64,000 nt of DNA from Anaeramoeba flamelloides (taxonomy: Eukaryota > Metamonada > Anaeramoebidae): NCBI GenBank assembly GCA_027625915.1, contig JANTQA010000040.1, positions 2,542,001-2,606,000 of the forward strand, written 5' to 3'. The translations under genes were made by a program, and so were the position numbers. Below, piece after piece: positions 23,206 through 34,522 of this stretch (positions within the stretch are counted from its first letter, which is position 1; the number at the start of each line of letters is the position of its first letter). Under the pieces are notes generated by a model, which had not been told where the DNA came from, did not search any database, and saw only the letters and a program-made list of their open reading frames with translations.

Positions 23206-23630
23206 ATACGTCGAGTGTCCGTAGAGTGTCCGTCAAGTGTACTAGGTTTTCCAGAATTAAAAAGAAGTGGCAAAATCAAAGATTTTACTCTATTCTTTTG
23301 AATCCAGTAAAACCTAACGAAAAGTGTCGGTAGAGTGTCTAGGTTTTCTTGAGGTTTTCTGTTTTATCTGTAAAGTGTTCTAGGTTTTTTTTACTTTAGA
23401 AATAAACAGAAAATTTTAATAAATTTTCGGTTTATTTCTAAAGTAAAAAAACCTAACGAAAATCTATCGATTTTACAAATAAACAAAAAACTCAAGAAAA
23501 CCTAACGGCGCTTTTTTTTTAATTTTTGAAATTAACTGAAAATTTATTTAAATTTTATCTATTCTTTCAAAAATTAAAAAAAAACCTAACGGTAAACAAG
23601 AGGGATTAACAACGCCCCCATTAAATAATA
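23206..23630. repeat. Hairpin-module array 4 (largest; nested and tandem)
   Basis: Begins with short direct repeats (GAGTGTCCGTAGAGTGTCCG). Unit 1: inverted repeat from AGGTTTTCCAGAATT to its partner ending AAAACCTAACG. Unit 2: an outer pair (AGGTTTTCTTGAGGTTTTCT against AACTCAAGAAAACCTAACG) enclosing an inner perfect-looking pair (TTTACTTTAGAAATAAAC against GTTTATTTCTAAAGTAAA). Unit 3: AATTTTTGAAATTAACTGAA against its partner, ending AAAACCTAACGG. The array closes with ACAAGAGGGATTAACAACGC and a C-run. Every unit ends in CCTAACG. Confidence 0.8.
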
Positions 23631-24373
23631 ATACTAAAAAATAATTCTCTTATTTTCCAATTAATAAATGAAAATTTTTATTTCAATTTCCAAAATCTAT
23701 TTTAATTATTACTACTACAATCATATTAGCAGAGTAAAAATTTTGTATTAGAGTTAACTTTGGAAGTTTAAGTTCTTGTCTAAAAATATCATTTCTAAAT
23801 GATCTTGAAAAGATCTTTGGATTTTACTTCAACTTCTGAACTTGAAAAATATTTTGGAATATGAACTAAAAATTTTCATTTTGTAATTGGGAAATAATAG
23901 TAAATTATTTTTTTCAAATTTAAAACAATAAATAATTCTTTAATAGTCAAAATAATTGATTTTTCATTTGAAAGATATTTATTAAATTTAAAATAATTTT
24001 GAAACATAATAAAATAGTCCTCTTGACTGTGAAAAAAAAAATTGTATTGATTACTATTAAATTTGAAAAAAATCTTTATAGAAACAGAAAAAATTGGATT
24101 TGTCAACTTAAGTTGTTAAATATCTTTCAAAAATAATTACTAGTCAAAGATCTGTTCTTAAACAATAGTGTTTATTCGAAGCGAAGTTATTAGAAAGTGA
24201 AAAATTAGTGAATGTTTAATTTTTTTTGAAAAATTTTTTTCATGATTTTGATGGGTTAAAGGTTGATTTCATTTGTTATTTACACCAAATTACAACACAC
24301 CCTAATTACATACGAATATATGACAAGTGTAATCTTTAAAATGATAAAAGTGACTGTATGGTTTCTTTCAAAT

Positions 24374-25389
24374 TTACTCTGTAATTTTGTCCAAATTTTT
24401 TTTTTTGTTTGAAATACAACAATTCGTGTTAAAACGTTGATTAAATTCCTGTTTTTGTGAGGAAATATCCAATTTAAAATCGGCGTCTTCTGACCAAAAT
24501 GGTAATGAATTCAGATAATCTGGAAGGTTCGAAAAGATTTGTTCTTTTTTTTAATTTTTTTCAAAAAAACAGTTATTTGTTTGTGAATTACATGCGTTTC
24601 TCTTTTGTCAAATATTTTAGTATTTCGAATAAAAAACTAAAATCGTAGAAATTGAAATTGGTTTATTGATTTTTTTTAACCAACACTCTTTTTTCAAGTG
24701 CGTCAATGGTTGGGTTTGTGTGGAATCTTTTCAATCTTTTTTCTTGAAGAATTCCAAAAGTTCTGAATTTTCTTCTTGATTCTTTTGTTTAAAAAATTCG
24801 TTAAAATTCGAATGTGCTTATGGTTTTGGAAAATGCAAACACTAAAACAAAAGATGATTTTATTCGGAAAACAATAAATAGTAAAATAATATCCAGACAA
24901 ATCAATAAAACTTGGAAGAAAGGCTTACTTGATTAAAGTTTCTGATTTTTCTGAAATGATCGCTTCGATCGATTTATCTGTGAAGGGTTGTTGGGCTTTT
25001 TTTTTTTAGTTGAAAAAAATTGATCATTGGTGTGTAGTGTTCAATAGAATGAAAATAAATATTGAGTAAAGAGTTGGCGAAAGGCGTTTTGGTTAAAAGT
25101 TTTTTATTTTTTTTAAAAATGCAATTATCTGAAAAAAGAATTTGGGTGTAAAAAAAAAACGAAAAAAAGAAAGTTATTTACCGCATGAAAGAAATTTCAA
25201 AGTTTTGCCAGTAATTTCATTTTTTTTCATACCAAAAAGATGACACGCAACATTATTTGCTCGATGGCATATTAAACCTTTTTTTTTTTTTATAAACACA
25301 ACAACAACTTCAAAACTTAAATTTAACCTTTTTTCATAACTACGTGTATGCGTGCGCTTTATATAAAAACTGTTCGACTTATTTCCCAT
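24374..25389 (-). CDS. PAS-domain protein fragment(s), exon structure uncertain
   Basis: The clearest piece is 25277-25182, which reads LICHRANNVACHLFGMKKNE then ITGKTLKFLSC. This matches the core of a PAS sensory domain (the N-x-A-x-x-LFG and E-x-x-GK positions). It lies between a usable acceptor and a GTAAAT donor. A second coherent piece, 24543-24374, starts after an AG, matches the phase of the first exon's donor and ends with TAA (EQIFSNLPDYLNSLPFWSED...). Joining them would give a short protein with half a PAS domain, so other exons are probably missing. An alternative middle exon at about 24930-24995 ends in a different phase. It may be a live small gene or a decayed one. PAS domains bind small ligands or partners in signalling; nothing more can be said. 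Confidence 0.45.
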
Positions 25390-26001
25390 TCACTTGTAAA
25401 GTAAATTATTTCTTTTTACAAAAAATGAAAAAAATAAATAACTCTTGTGATTTTTTCTTTCTGTAAGAACTCAACCAACTTGTTAAAAAACAAACCAAAC
25501 AGTTTCTCAAATTTCTTAGAAAGAAAGTTTTTTTTAAGGCTGTGATTTCAATAGGATAATATTTTGACTGATTATCTTTTTTTTTCAATTCTAAAATTAG
25601 TCATTTAGGATTCGTAGATCAACCAAAGCCACCAAAGTAAAGTATAAAATAGAAATAAACACGAAAGAGAGAGTAAATATATTACAGTCTTTTTCTTTTA
25701 GTCACTCTATTTATAAAAAAGGAAAAAATGAAACAAAGTTAATATTTTTCCCCATTTCTAATACCAATTCAAGTAAAGAGTTTAACTTTTGTCGAGATCT
25801 TGTAAATCTCTTCATTATAGTCAAATGGAAATATTTGACAATTTACTTTTCCTTTGAGAGAGATTAAATAGAATGTAAATTTGAAAAGAACCTGGATATT
25901 TTTTTACGCTAATATATAGCTAAAATATTAATTATTTTTTTTATTTTAAATTTTCAAATTAATTGTTTAGATTCTTTTTTCTTTTCGCATTCTTGGTTTA
26001 A
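25390..26001. other. Intergenic, no certain gene
   Basis: A minus-strand piece near 25520-25590 reads KYYPIEITALKK, vaguely like the last strand of a PAS domain, but it lies upstream of the PAS core and has no clear splice sites. Otherwise A/T-rich DNA. Confidence 0.4.
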
Positions 26002-26351
26002 ATGACAGAAAAAGAAAACAAAGAAATTGAAAATAAAAAAAATCAAGAAAAAACAAAAATTAAATCAAAGAAAAAAGAAGAGAAAGAAAAAGAAAAAGAA
26101 AAATTAAAAGTAGTGATACTTTCAAGAAAGATATAAAAAGAAAAAGTCTAAAAAATCAACCACAAAATTCCGAACTCGTGTCAGGGAATTGTTGGTGTTT
26201 AATTGAGTTAAACTGGTACTATTCCTGGGAAAAGTATATTGAGAAAGATGATGAATTAGAAGAGGAAAATTTAAAAATCCCAAAACCAGGTGAAATAGAT
26301 ACTTCGCCTTTATCGGAGTATAACAAAGTGATAAGAACTCTTGCTACATGA
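26002..26351 (+). pseudogene. DUSP-domain (ubiquitin-specific protease type) fragment, frame broken
   Basis: An ATG at 26002 opens a Lys/Glu-rich frame (MTEKENKEIENKK...) ending at 26136. An overlapping frame shifted by one base runs from about 26065 to a TGA at 26349-26351. It contains VSGNCWCLIELNWYYSWEKY followed by acidic residues and KIPKPGEIDTSPL. This matches the DUSP domain found next to ubiquitin carboxyl-terminal hydrolases: the W-xx-W-xx-Y positions and the PGPIDNSPL-like turn. The domain stops before its last helices, and no Cys/His protease domain follows. The likely cause is a slip in the GAAAAA repeat plus truncation, giving a dead copy. A spliced gene using only the second frame cannot be excluded. 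Confidence 0.6.
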
Positions 26352-26890
26352 GAACACTTTGTTCTTCTTGATTTTATACTTTGGGAATGTTTTCATTTAA
26401 TGTAAACCGTATTTTCCGACTTTTTAATAAGAAAACAAACAAAAAACAGTCTCTCCCTAAAACTATTTACCATTTTGTGTTGCTTCTTTTGTCTTCAGAA
26501 AAAGTTTTTCTTGGAATCAGAGTTCACATTTTGATTCTTTTTTTAAAAAAGCCTTAAATTATTCTAATTTTGGTTCCATGAAATCAAATGAATCTTTTTT
26601 ATTTCAATGAATTTTCTCAACTTCAAACTTATTTCTTGTTTAAATTAAGTTTTTTCATATAATGCTATCATTCTCAAAATTTTTTAATTAATAGGGATTT
26701 TTAGTAATTTCTATTATGGAACAAAAATAAATATTTTGAAAAAGACCCTAATTTTAATTTAATATATCAAGGATGAATAAAAAATACTCTTTAAAAATAC
26801 AAAAGAAATTCCTCCATTTTTTTTAGATTTGATTTTTTTTTGAAATTTTTTTAATGTAATTTATGTTACATATTTTATACAAACATAATA

Positions 26891-27088
26891 CAGTCAGTTC
26901 CACTATTAAGACAAAAATTTTCAATGAAATTTAAGGAACAATAAAAATCCCAAATTAAGGCACAAAATTCAAATCCTAGTAAAATAATTTGTAAAAAAAA
27001 AAATTCCAAAAAATGTACGTTTTAATTTGAGATTTTTTTGTACCTTTAATTTTGTTGAAAGTTTGTACCTTAAAAGTGGAACCGACTG
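26891..27088. mobile_element. TA-flanked foldback MITE, family C copy 1 (198 bp)
   Basis: TA on both sides. The whole element is an imperfect palindrome: CAGTCAGTTCCACTATTAAG on the left and CAGTCGGTTCCACTTTTAAG (complement) on the right, continuing through CCCAAATTAAGGCACAAA. Copies at 57733-57928 and 58515-58712 have the same length and layout. No coding capacity. Tc1/mariner-type by the TA target and CAGT terminus. Confidence 0.9.
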
Positions 27089-27162
27089 TATATTTTATGG
27101 AATTTATTTTTTCTAAAAGAGGTTATGTAATTTCTATTCTTAAATACATTTTTTTGAAATTA

Positions 27163-27628
27163 CAGCTGTGGAAAAACAGTGAAACAGGGAAAAAAAGTTA
27201 ATTTGGTTTTTAATTGGGGAACATTAATAGAAACTAAAAATTCACAGTAACCTGAAAATTCAATTAAGATCAATTAATAAAAGAAAGAATAAATAAATAA
27301 AGACAAAATGAAGGATTCAGCACAATAACAGTTTTTTAATACTAACTTTTGGTAATGGGTTTTTCTTTCGTTGATCGATAATTAAAAATTTGTTCAAAAA
27401 ATTGACTATTTTTGGGATCTCCAAAACCATACTAACAATTTGGGTATGAAAGTAGATTTAAATTCTGTTTTTTTGGTTCGATTGAAAATAATTTAATGGT
27501 TTAATATTTGAATTTAATTGGTTTTTTCTTTTAATTGCTTTTAGTTTTTGTTTTCATGTTCTACTAATATTCATAATAAAAAACGTGTTGATTTTTTTTT
27601 AGCTGTTTCACTTTTTTTCCACAACAAT
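27163..27628. mobile_element. TA-flanked MITE, family D (466 bp)
   Basis: TA flanks. Left end CAGCTGTGGAAAAACAGTGA then AACAG; the complement of the right end reads ATTGTTGTGGAAAAAAAGTG then AAACAG. About 20 of 25 bases agree. The interior is A/T-rich without open frames. Confidence 0.6.
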
Positions 27629-28319
27629 TATTCTCTTTTTACAAAACTAAAGCCTAAAGAAAAAATAGTAAAATAAAATAATTTAAAAGCCATATTCCGA
27701 ATTTGAAACCCCAAAAAACAGATAACCAGACCAGATAAAGCATATTTTAATAAAAAAAGAGTTACAAGAGATAAGAAAATAGTTTTCAATTCTTAGATTT
27801 AAGTGAATACCACATTATTTATTTCATCATATCTTCACATATCGAGACGTCTTAATGAATACCAGAAATCCGATAAAAAATGATTTTATATTAATAAATA
27901 CTGATACTAATTAAGATGAGACCGAGAAATTGATATAATATAAGCCAAAACTATCATTTTTTTGTTTTGTTTCCATTTTATAAATTAAAATTGATTTTTT
28001 GATCTTTTAATCTCAATAAAATCACCAATTTTGGAATTTCTGTTCAGTAATTCATTTTCTGTAATTCTTTCCCCAGAATTCATTTTATGCAAAAAGATTA
28101 AGAAAAAAACTTTATAAATATTTTTTTATGTCAATTATTAAAAAGAACTCCATCAAAATTCCTCAAAAAAAAATAAATATTTATGGTTTTTCTTCTTAAA
28201 ATTTTAGTTTTAATGAACTTTTTATCAATTATGATGTTTTTTTTTGTTTATTCCTCATCAGAAATCTATTTTACTTTAAATTATTGAATCAAAAGACTCT
28301 TTTTTTTTTTTTTTTTTTA

Positions 28320-28794
28320 CAGTGGTGTAAATAACCTGTGTTGAAAACCTTTAACTAATTACTAAAATTTAACTCGTGTTTTTTTTTTCAAACTTAGGTG
28401 TTTTCAGATAGGAAGACATGCATATATTCTTGGTTCAGATTCAAATTAACTTTTGATTTTAGTTCTTTGATTAATGGAAATGTTTCAATACTATTAAATC
28501 TTTTGTTTCAAAAATTCCTCATATTTAAAAAATTTAAAGATTAAATGATTTTTCTCAAAAAAAATCGAAAAATAATCTTTTTTTGATCATTTTGTCAAAA
28601 AATTACATTTTAATCTTTCAATATCGTCATAATTCTTTTTTAAAATTTCTTGAAAGAACCAAATTTCTTGTTTATATGTTATTTCCACCCCATTTATTTG
28701 TTTCTTTTATTTCTACAGTTAGCCAATAATTTTTACATGAGTTAAATTTTCACAATTGGTTAAAATATTAAAACATGGGTTATTTACACCACTG
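28320..28794. mobile_element. TA-flanked MITE, family E (475 bp)
   Basis: TA flanks. The ends are inverted repeats starting CAGTGGTGTAAATAACC on both sides and continuing with weaker match (TTTAACTCGTG against TTTAACTCATG). A related single end without its partner lies at 20463 (CAGTTGTGTAACTAACG). Non-coding. Confidence 0.85.
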
Positions 28795-29542
28795 TAATGG
28801 ATTTTTTGTACCAAATAAAAACCGGTTTTTTTTTTATTCAGTTTAATCAGAATAAAATAATTTTTGATGTTTTTAAAAAATTATTCTAAAAAGGGGCTTT
28901 AACAATAAAAAAAAATATTTGATAAAAACCAATTTAATTTTGGAATAATTTTAATATTATGATTCCAAATTTTTGATTTTTGTAATTCTAAAGATTAAAA
29001 AAATGAAATCATTTTATAAACTCTGCTTGCAATTAACCAAATTTTTATCTTGAACTAAAAACAAAAAAAAAAATAAACAAAAAAAAAAATTATGGAGGTA
29101 AAACAATCATAAAAAGAAGAGTTCTTGAGCTTGGGAAAAGGTAAAAAAACAATATTAGTCCATCAAAAAAGATTCTATTTATATCCCCAACAAAATGAGA
29201 AACTAAAAAAAAACAATAATACGGATAAATAGTGTAAATAACAAAATTAAAGATCTAATAAGAAGAAGCTTTAAGATTAGAGAGAAAAGTGAACACATAT
29301 TATATTTGTTTCATAGAACTTGTAGAAAGTAACACAATATTAACATTTTGGTTATTGGGGTTACTTTAATCTTTTACTATCTATTCCATTGTAAAAAAGA
29401 AAAACTGGTTTTATTTTGTTTACAGAAATTTACCAAATGTTCATTGTATTTGAATAACAGTAATAGAATCTTGATCAAGCCAAAATGCATAAAGATACTC
29501 AAGACAAAAACAAAGTACTTTTTTTTTAATCACAGCCCTTAA

Positions 29543-30298
29543 TGCATTAGCGTCTACCAAGGAGAAGCCTAGGATCAAAGTATGTTTTTATTGGACCTTA
29601 CAACATTAGTGTTACATTGTTCAAATGTCTCTAAAAAATCGATTAGTCAATTAGTAATATTTGTTAATCTCATCAATTAAAAATGATTCTATGTATTAGT
29701 AAAAAAACCAGCAATTTCAGAATAAAAATCTGCCTTTCGCAATAAATTTAAAGGTTGAATTATCAATATTCAGACTTTAAGTCATAAAATATCTTTCTTA
29801 AATTTATTTCGAAATGTAGATTAGTAGCTAAAAAATTCGTTTTTTTAAAAAAATTTAATAATTAACTAATGAATTTTATGACAAATTATTTCTGAAATAT
29901 TACAAATATATTGATGCTATAATTAGACTTATCAAAAGCAAACAAAACTAATCAGTCTTTGTACTTTTATGTTGATGATTATTAAGTTAATCTTTGAAAT
30001 TAAAAAAATTAAAAAAATAGTTACTTTTGGAAGTTCTAAATCTAAATTATTAAATACTAAAATATTATTACTTGGGTTTCTATTTTTAGATTGGGAAAAG
30101 GAATTAAAAAAAAATTCCTAAATACCAATTTTTTAAATTGTGATCATTACCAAAAAATATAATAATTTATTGTGCAATAAGATTTATAATGGATTTTTTA
30201 GAGTCACAGAAACTATTCGAGCCAAGTTTCACTAATACCATTTATACCCAATTACAACATACTTTGTTTGTAAAGAAATCTATGGTGACGCTAATCCC
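29543..30298. mobile_element. Possible TTAA-flanked element (756 bp)
   Basis: TTAA at 29539-29542 and 30299-30302. The ends match partly in inverted orientation: TGCATTAGCGTCTACCAAGG on the left, GGGATTAGCGTCACCATAGA (complement) on the right. The right part resembles 19200-19484. The resemblance of the right terminus to that of the 9805-10740 element (GGGAYTAG) hints at one family. Confidence 0.5.
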
Positions 30299-30553
30299 TT
30301 AAACAAGAATTCAATAAAAAATATCTTTCTTTTTAACTCTTTTTTAAAAAGTTATTCTTCTTCCACAACTTTTTTGTTAGTACTTTGATAAAATCAGAAA
30401 ACACAAGATCCAAAGTTACCAAATTGCAATTTTGAGTCAATTTTTGGAAAAAGGCGTTGAAATCATATAAAAATAAAATTCAGCTAAAATAAATTCATTT
30501 TTTGAAGTTTTTTAAATTTTAACAAATTTCTTTTAATTCAATTTTTACACAAG

Positions 30554-30968
30554 ATGACTGGTCGAATAATAAGACGAGTAACAGGAAAAGATATTTTTAA
30601 CTTCAACGGGCAAACTGTAAGGATTCTTTTTTTTTCTTTTTGAATACAAAACCTTTTTTAACAAAAGAATTTTTTTTTTTTTTTTTTAATTAATTTTTTT
30701 TTTAAAATCAAAAAAGGTTCGAATAGTTGGTGAAGTTGCAAATCTACAAGACAACGTTGTTACACTCTTGCTACCAGATAACAACACTTTAACGGTTCAA
30801 CGGGAACAGGGATCCCAAAATTATGGATCACAAATTGTTGAGTTAGTTGTCAAAGTTGTTGACAACCAATTACAAGAAAAGCAATTTACCAATTTTTCTT
30901 CAAAGTTTGATCTTCAATTATACTACCAAACAATTGAATTAACAAAACAATTTAGTGATGTGTTTTAA
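30554..30968 (+). CDS. RPA3: Replication protein A 14 kDa-like subunit (RPA3)
   Basis: Smallest subunit of the RPA heterotrimer that coats single-stranded DNA in replication and repair; it has one OB fold and a C-terminal helix for trimer formation. Two exons, 30554-30616 and 30717-30968, with a 100 bp phase 0 intron (GTAAGG ... AAAAAG), give 104 residues, slightly below the usual 105-122. Landmarks: VRIVGEVANLQDNVVTLLLP for the first strands, ELVVKVVDNQL for strand 4, and SKFDLQLYYQTIELTKQF, which matches the conserved FDLxLYNEAVKIxHxF start of the C-terminal helix in other eukaryotes. The start is the only ATG upstream in frame, preceded by CACAAG. Confidence 0.82.
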
Positions 30969-31850
30969 CCATTTTTAAGAACGTCTTGATCTTAACAGAA
31001 TAATTTTCTTCTTGAAAAAAAAACCCAAAACTTACAAGAAAAAGAACCTTTGCAAAAAAATAATAAAAAAAAAACAAATTTACTTCTTTTTTTTTTTTAA
31101 TCTTTTCAAAATCCTGAGAATACCTTTATTTAAATTCCTCTTTTTATCAGATCAGTGATCTTGTATCTTTTGAAATGATAATTGTAAGGGTGAAATAATC
31201 TTATGGTACTTTATTTTATATCACAGCATTTTGTGATATGAAAGTCCTTTTTAGCAGTGTGGATAACACAATTTTTCAAAAGTGTTAATCAAATAGTTTG
31301 TCTCACTCTTATCAACAATTGAATAATACTTTTATAAACTAAAAACACTTCTTTTTTTTAAATATTTTCTTTATATTATTTTAATACTGTAAATTTAAAT
31401 GAAAAAGAAACATAAACAAACACCCTAAAGCTGTTTTAAAAAAGTGTGTACTTAGCCTTGATAAAAGTGTTTCTCAAACCGTTTGATTCATTCTTTTTGA
31501 CACTTTATGGAAAACTTTTATAAAATCTTTATTTTCACTTTTTCTAAAAGTGTTCTATCTTTTTCTTCATAATCATGTATTTATTAAAGAGAAACAACAA
31601 ATTTACAAACACTTTTCTTGAGATTTTAACAAGGAACAAAATTGTAAAAGAAGAAACAAGATACTTTTGCTTATTAGAGTTTGAAAAAATGGTTTTGTGG
31701 AAAAGTATTAAAAAAAAAAACTTTGAATGTGTATTATAACTTTTTACCAAAAAATGGGAAGTTCTAAAAATGCTTCTCTGAAAAAATAACCAACCAAAAA
31801 TCATTAATTTTGTAATTAGTTTTCATTTTTTTTACTTTTAATTTAAAGAA
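30969..31850. other. Intergenic with a diverged direct repeat
   Basis: Two segments of about 65 bp (31279-31345 and 31465-31530) are similar in direct orientation, each beginning AAAAGTGTT and ending near ACTTTTATAAA. No gene is visible. It separates the RPA3 stop from the next start codon. Confidence 0.5.
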
Positions 31851-32972
31851 ATGAATATTCGAAAATTTAAACCTTTTAAGAATTTTATTGCTTCCCCAGG
31901 AAATAACGGAAATAGGATTGTGTTGAGTTCTCCTAATTCAGGCTTTATTGGTAATGGTAATTCTATTTTTTCATATAAATTCACAGAAAAAGAAAAAGAA
32001 AATGAAAAAGAATGTGAAAACGAAAAAGTAAAAGAAAGCAAAAACAAGGAAAGTGACTTTGAAATCTTTGAAGAACCAAACCCACATGGGTATGAAATTC
32101 AAACAATAAGTTTACTAAAAGATTCTTTGGTAGGATCGATTGATGGACAAGGGGAGATTATTGTGCGAAGCTTTAATCCAAAAGAAACGTCTTTAACAAA
32201 ACAAACAAAGCAAGCAATTTCCCTGTCAGGGATCCCAAAAGAAAGCGAAGAAATCCCTTTAATAGAAGGCCACGCCGATCTCAAATTTGGCCCACCTGGC
32301 TCAAACATCCTTTTTTCATCTCTTTATTGGACAAAGCACATCTGTCTTTTTGATTTAGAAAAAGAAACGTGTGTTCGAGCTATCCATGCCCAAGAAAGGC
32401 CCACGGGGCTCAGTGTTGGGCTTCAGCAAGGGCAACCAATTCTTTATTCATTGGAAGGACAAACAATTGCCATGTATGATCAACGGAGCAAATACCGATC
32501 TGGGTGCTTTCGAAGGGTGAAAGTGATGGGCAGTGAGCCTCTAATTTCCATTGACGGGAATGCAAATCAGGTTTGTGTCGGTTCTGGGCGATCGCTATTA
32601 ATTTATGATGTGAAAAAAATGTCTCTTTATACGAAGCTTACAAATTGTATGAAATGGGAGATTAACCACATTTGTGTCACAAAGCCAAAGGACTTGACTG
32701 TTTGGTGCGCCGGAATTGGGCAACAAGTCAAGAAATTGAAAATCCAAAAAAAAACAAAAAAACAGGACAAGAACAGCCAATATGGTACCTTGCTCGAATC
32801 AAGAATTTTAGGGTTTGATTTGTATTCTGATGACAATAACCAAGACACAGTAGCATCCTTTGTAGAAAATGGAACTTTTTATTTTATATCAGAAAATGAA
32901 AAACCGATCATCCAGGAAGAAATTGTTGAACAAATGGACACAAAAAAAAGAAGAATTAATCAAAAAAATTAA
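31851..32972 (+). CDS. WD40-like beta-propeller protein, intronless
   Basis: A single 373-residue open frame with GC content visibly above its surroundings. It starts at ATG 31851 after AAAGAA. Residues about 48-70 form a Lys/Glu linker (EKEKENEKECENEKVKESKN). From about residue 80 on, repeated hydrophobic strand pairs with WD-like ends occur: GSIDGQGEIIVRSF, YWTKHICLFDLEKETCVRAI, YSLEGQTIAMYDQRSK, CVGSGRSLLIYDVKKM, VWCAGIGQQVKKLKI and FENGTFYFISE-type ends. Spacing of about 40 residues fits blades of a WD40 propeller, with five to six visible. The C-terminus is basic (KKRRINQKN). Family within the WD40 group not identified; probably a scaffold. Confidence 0.7.
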   Translation: MNIRKFKPFKNFIASPGNNGNRIVLSSPNSGFIGNGNSIFSYKFTEKEKENEKECENEKVKESKNKESDFEIFEEPNPHGYEIQTISLLKDSLVGSIDGQGEIIVRSFNPKETSLTKQTKQAISLSGIPKESEEIPLIEGHADLKFGPPGSNILFSSLYWTKHICLFDLEKETCVRAIHAQERPTGLSVGLQQGQPILYSLEGQTIAMYDQRSKYRSGCFRRVKVMGSEPLISIDGNANQVCVGSGRSLLIYDVKKMSLYTKLTNCMKWEINHICVTKPKDLTVWCAGIGQQVKKLKIQKKTKKQDKNSQYGTLLESRILGFDLYSDDNNQDTVASFVENGTFYFISENEKPIIQEEIVEQMDTKKRRINQKN

Positions 32973-34479
32973 TTTTAAATGACAATAATCTCAAAATATT
33001 AATAAATAATTAGATTGAATTAAATCGAATTTGTTTTTTTGGGTGTAGCCATTTTAAAACAGTGAGAACTTTTTTTTTTCTTTTTATGAGATTGTCAGAA
33101 TTTTAAAATTTATCAAATTTTATGTTTTCATAAAGTTTTGAACTTTTTATTTATAAAAATACTTTCCTTCATACTTTAACCCCTAAATCACATTTAAAAG
33201 TTGATTCCTCACTTTTTTAAAATGGAAAACTTTAAAAAGGATTTAATTTTGGCAAAATCATAAAAATAGTACTCACTTTATTAAAAGAGAAAACTTTCAC
33301 AAAGTTTTAATTCTGAAAAATTTTTTACTTTTTTCAAATAATTTTAACTTTCTTAAAAAAGAAAGCTTGAAAAAAGTTTTAAAAAAACCCTCACATTTCG
33401 ATAACAGCTGTAAACTTGTTTTCTAATTTTTTCATTTTATTCATTAATATGCAGTTAGATACAAAAGCTCATTATTGCATGTTTAAGGTATACTGTGTTC
33501 GGTTATTATTACTAAACATTTGCTCAAAAAAACATTAAGAATGATTTGGATGTTTTTAGTTTAAGATTTTATTGAGAAATAATCAAATTCAAACGAGCCC
33601 ATAAAAGTTTTTAAAAATTCAAAAATTTTTAATTTTTATTCATTCTTTTTAATTGCTAAATAAAATAATGATTAGAAAAAAAAAAATGTTTTTGTTTATG
33701 ATGGAAACCTTTTTTGTTTCTTATACCTTCACCGAAGCTTTAAAGATACTATATCCAGTTTTAATTTTGTGCAATACTGATAAATTCAAAAAACCACTTT
33801 CAAACTTTTGGTTCAAGTTCCATTTTTTGTATTTGTTTGCTAACTTTGATTTTATTAAAGAAGATTTTTATTGGCTTGGATGTAAAAAAAACCTTGACAG
33901 GTTAGTTTATGTTCGGTTTATTCTTTGGAATGAAAAGTTTTAAGAGCAGAGATATCAGATTGATAAAAACAACAGAATAGAACAAAAAAAAAAATAGTTT
34001 TCCTTTTTTTGAATTTCTAATATTTCATAAATTTCTATATCAAAATATTTTAGAAAAATATCAATTATCCTTGAAAAAAACTCAACAACATTCTTATCTC
34101 GATATAGAGATGATAGCAGTTCTGAAAATCTAGTTTATCTAAACTATTTTACAAAAATTTTGACTTGCTTTATAATGTAAATCGAAGTTGTTATGAGGGT
34201 TTATCTTGTATTCTTATCAAAAAAATATTTTCAAATTTTTGAATTAAAATCATTATTTTTTTGAAAATCAATATCTCCTAAAATAACAAGATTCAATTTT
34301 CATCCTCAAATTTTAAATATTATTATTTAATACATTCTCGACTTAATTTATATTTTTATTGGGGGGAATTAATTGCAAATATTTATAAATTTTGCCATTT
34401 TCAATTTTGAATTGAAAAAATAATCCGAAAAATCATTTATTAAAAAAGAACAATTAATATTAATGATCTAATATCCAAG

Positions 34480-34481
<2 letters not shown>

Positions 34482-34520
<39 letters not shown>
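34482..34520. repeat. (TA)n microsatellite
   Basis: Alternating TA over about 38 bp. Confidence 0.9.

Positions 34521-34522
<2 letters not shown>

Larger units (their letters stand above)
19843..24373. other. Repeat-rich intergenic region
   Basis: No gene was recognised between the start of the coiled-coil gene and the PAS fragments. It contains a left-end-like sequence at 20461-20525 related to the element at 28320-28794, a probable long-inverted-repeat element at 20765-22045, a TA-flanked MITE (22514-23128) carrying a polypyrimidine tract, and the largest hairpin array (23206-23630). Confidence 0.6.
26352..30553. other. Intergenic region populated by MITEs
   Basis: No gene was recognised. 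Elements found are listed separately: 26891-27088, 27163-27628, 28320-28794 and 29543-30298. The stretches between them are unremarkable A/T-rich DNA. Confidence 0.6.

Noticed and set aside
23206-23630. CRISPR-like array
   Set aside because: Units differ in length, are hairpins rather than direct repeats with unique spacers, and the genome is eukaryotic.
33653-33943. 96-codon frame rich in Phe and Leu
   Set aside because: No similarity, no splice partners and a composition expected from A/T-rich DNA.
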